This document shows positions 60,716 through 61,681 of a DNA stretch of 61,681 nt, one piece after another. A model generated the notes under the pieces. It did not search any database and was not told where the DNA came from. It saw only the letters and a program-made list of their open reading frames with translations. The position numbers and the translations under genes are program-made. Source of the DNA: an uncultured Pelagibacteraceae bacterium (GTDB lineage: Bacteria > Pseudomonadota > Alphaproteobacteria > Pelagibacterales > Pelagibacteraceae). The stretch spans positions 1-61,681 of the forward strand of contig CACOEA010000003.1 in the NCBI GenBank assembly GCA_902626185.1. The letters run 5' to 3'. Each line of letters starts with the position of its first letter. Positions within the stretch are counted from its first letter, which is position 1.

Positions 60716-61363
60716 TTAATTTATAAATAATTTAAAGCTATTAATAAAGTCTGGCCTTAACACGTAGTCAGATTTATCATTGTTTTTTATTTTCTTCAAA
60801 ACTTCAATACCATAAAGAACTTTTCCAATTGGAGTATATCTGCCATTAAAAGCTGGAGCGTCTCGAAGTAAAATAAAAAACTGACTATCCTCAGTATCTT
60901 TTTTGTCTAATTTAACCATGGCCACCGTTCCTTCTTCAAATTTAAATTTTTTATTTAACTCTGATTTAATGAGACCAAATCCAGACTTTCCTGATCCAAT
61001 GTAGGTATAGTTTATATTATCCTTTTTCCCATATTCTAAATCTCCTGCTTGAACTAGGACGTCTTTAATTACTCTGTGAAAAGCAACATCATCATATTTT
61101 CCAGCTTGAATTAACATTTTAAATCTTTTTACCGCAACCGGAGAAATATCTGGATAAAGTTCTATAATTACATTTCCGCAACTAACGTTTAAAACTGAAA
61201 TGTTCTCGGGTTTTTCAAAATTAATTTCCTTCGGGTCATAATTTTTTACAAATAAACATTTATTAGGCAGAATTACAAAAATGTATAGAATCAATATAAT
61301 TAATATTAGAATTAAGCCTACAAGAAATTTTTCAGATTTACTTTGTTTTATTATTTCAGACAT
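60716..61363 (-). CDS. Membrane-anchored peptidyl-prolyl cis-trans isomerase, cyclophilin type
   Basis: The 215-residue protein has one N-terminal transmembrane segment (VGLILILIILILYIFVIL, about 15-32) without a clear cleavage site, so it is probably anchored with the domain in the periplasm. The cyclophilin domain (about 55-205) shows VIIELYPDISPVAVKRF, VAFHRVIKDVLVQAGD with the catalytic Arg, DSQFFILL and GRYTPIGKVL. It catalyses proline isomerisation during folding of exported proteins. It lies 18 bases downstream of argE on the same strand. Confidence 0.9.
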   Translation of the reverse strand: MSEIIKQSKSEKFLVGLILILIILILYIFVILPNKCLFVKNYDPKEINFEKPENISVLNVSCGNVIIELYPDISPVAVKRFKMLIQAGKYDDVAFHRVIKDVLVQAGDLEYGKKDNINYTYIGSGKSGFGLIKSELNKKFKFEEGTVAMVKLDKKDTEDSQFFILLRDAPAFNGRYTPIGKVLYGIEVLKKIKNNDKSDYVLRPDFINSFKLFIN

Positions 61364-61380
61364 AAAGGTAAAATTAAGGA

Positions 61381-61681
61381 TTATTTACTTTCAATTCTTT
61401 TTTGGAGATTGACCAGCATTTTCAAACATTTCTTAAGCTGATCATAGGAAATACATTCATCTACTGTATGTGCTTGATCAATAGATCCTGGTCCGCATAT
61501 TACAGTGCTAATCCCAGAACTTTGAAATAAACCTGCTTCAGTTCCAAAAGACATTGTGCCTATTGAATTATCACCAGTTAAATTACAAACAAGATTTACT
61601 GCTTCAGAATTTTCCTCTTTATAAAAACCAACAACCTCACCTATTATTTCTTTTTTAATATTTCCTTTAGGGCTATTTTTT
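61381..61681 (-). CDS. argE: Acetylornithine deacetylase-like protein, 3' part
   Basis: The minus-strand frame is open from the window edge to a TAA at 61381-61383, giving the C-terminal 99 residues. The readable segments SFGTEAGLFQSSG, TVICGPGSIDQAHTVDE and the following helix match the C-terminal catalytic domain of ArgE (M20 family), in which the Glu and His here bind metal. ArgE removes acetyl from N-acetylornithine in arginine synthesis. The start lies outside the window, so the size is unknown. Confidence 0.88.
   Translation of the reverse strand, partial: KNSPKGNIKKEIIGEVVGFYKEENSEAVNLVCNLTGDNSIGTMSFGTEAGLFQSSGISTVICGPGSIDQAHTVDECISYDQLKKCLKMLVNLQKRIESK

Overview
The window looks like a streamlined marine alphaproteobacterium of the SAR11 (Pelagibacterales) type. 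The evidence is very AT-rich DNA, A/T-ending codons, intergenic gaps mostly under 100 bases, many start/stop overlaps of 1-4 bases, no insertion sequences or phage genes, and a gene set typical of that group (taurine and PotABCD-type ABC importers, MTA recycling, rpoZ with a long acidic tail). No gene-free stretch exceeds 300 bases.

Layout. (1) 1-13.6 kb is mostly catabolic: the end of a HisD/HpsN-type dehydrogenase and a zinc dehydrogenase, an Ldh2-type dehydrogenase overlapping a phosphate acyltransferase, and a divergent taurine locus (tauA-tauB-tauC on minus; taurine:pyruvate aminotransferase and alanine dehydrogenase on plus). Together with a TauE/SafE exporter at 45.7 kb these suggest organosulfonate use, but sulfoacetaldehyde acetyltransferase (Xsc) is not in the window. 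(2) 13.7-31 kb is a surface-polysaccharide island: GDP-mannose dehydratases with a ColD-like sugar 3-dehydratase, several glycosyltransferases, a sugar C-methyltransferase-like protein, a complete dTDP-rhamnose set (rfbBADC), and an unusual compact trio of DUF4956 membrane protein, secreted CotH-like/beta-helix protein and VTC polyphosphate-polymerase-domain protein, followed by a tRNA-Met. (3) 31-36 kb is a purine/methylthioadenosine/polyamine block: apt, mtaP, mtnA, a fuculose-phosphate-aldolase-like enzyme, a SpeD-SpeE fusion and a nitrilase-family hydrolase, which together can make spermidine and recycle the MTA by-product. (4) 36-42 kb carries further glycan genes (heptosyltransferase, GT4, DUF6165), a 2OG dioxygenase and a secreted polysaccharide-lyase-like protein. 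(5) 42-61.7 kb is mostly housekeeping: rpoZ, dusA, phosphomannomutase, nrdAB with candidate NrdR boxes, znuA/znuCB/zur with candidate Zur boxes, an ectoine-degradation-like pair (EutA/DoeA types), a PotABCD-type importer, a membrane-anchored cyclophilin and the end of argE.

The strongest candidate for an under-described system is the DUF4956 / CotH-beta-helix / VTC trio at 21.4-25.0 kb. Other notable points are a ColD-like enzyme with His in place of the PLP lysine, the mtaP-mtnA-aldolase-speDE block (a probable DHAP shunt beside its MTA source), two ABC permeases enlarged by big non-canonical segments, and two ABC operons in which a terminator-like hairpin follows the binding-protein gene. 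All functions are inferred by reading the sequence; no database search was run.
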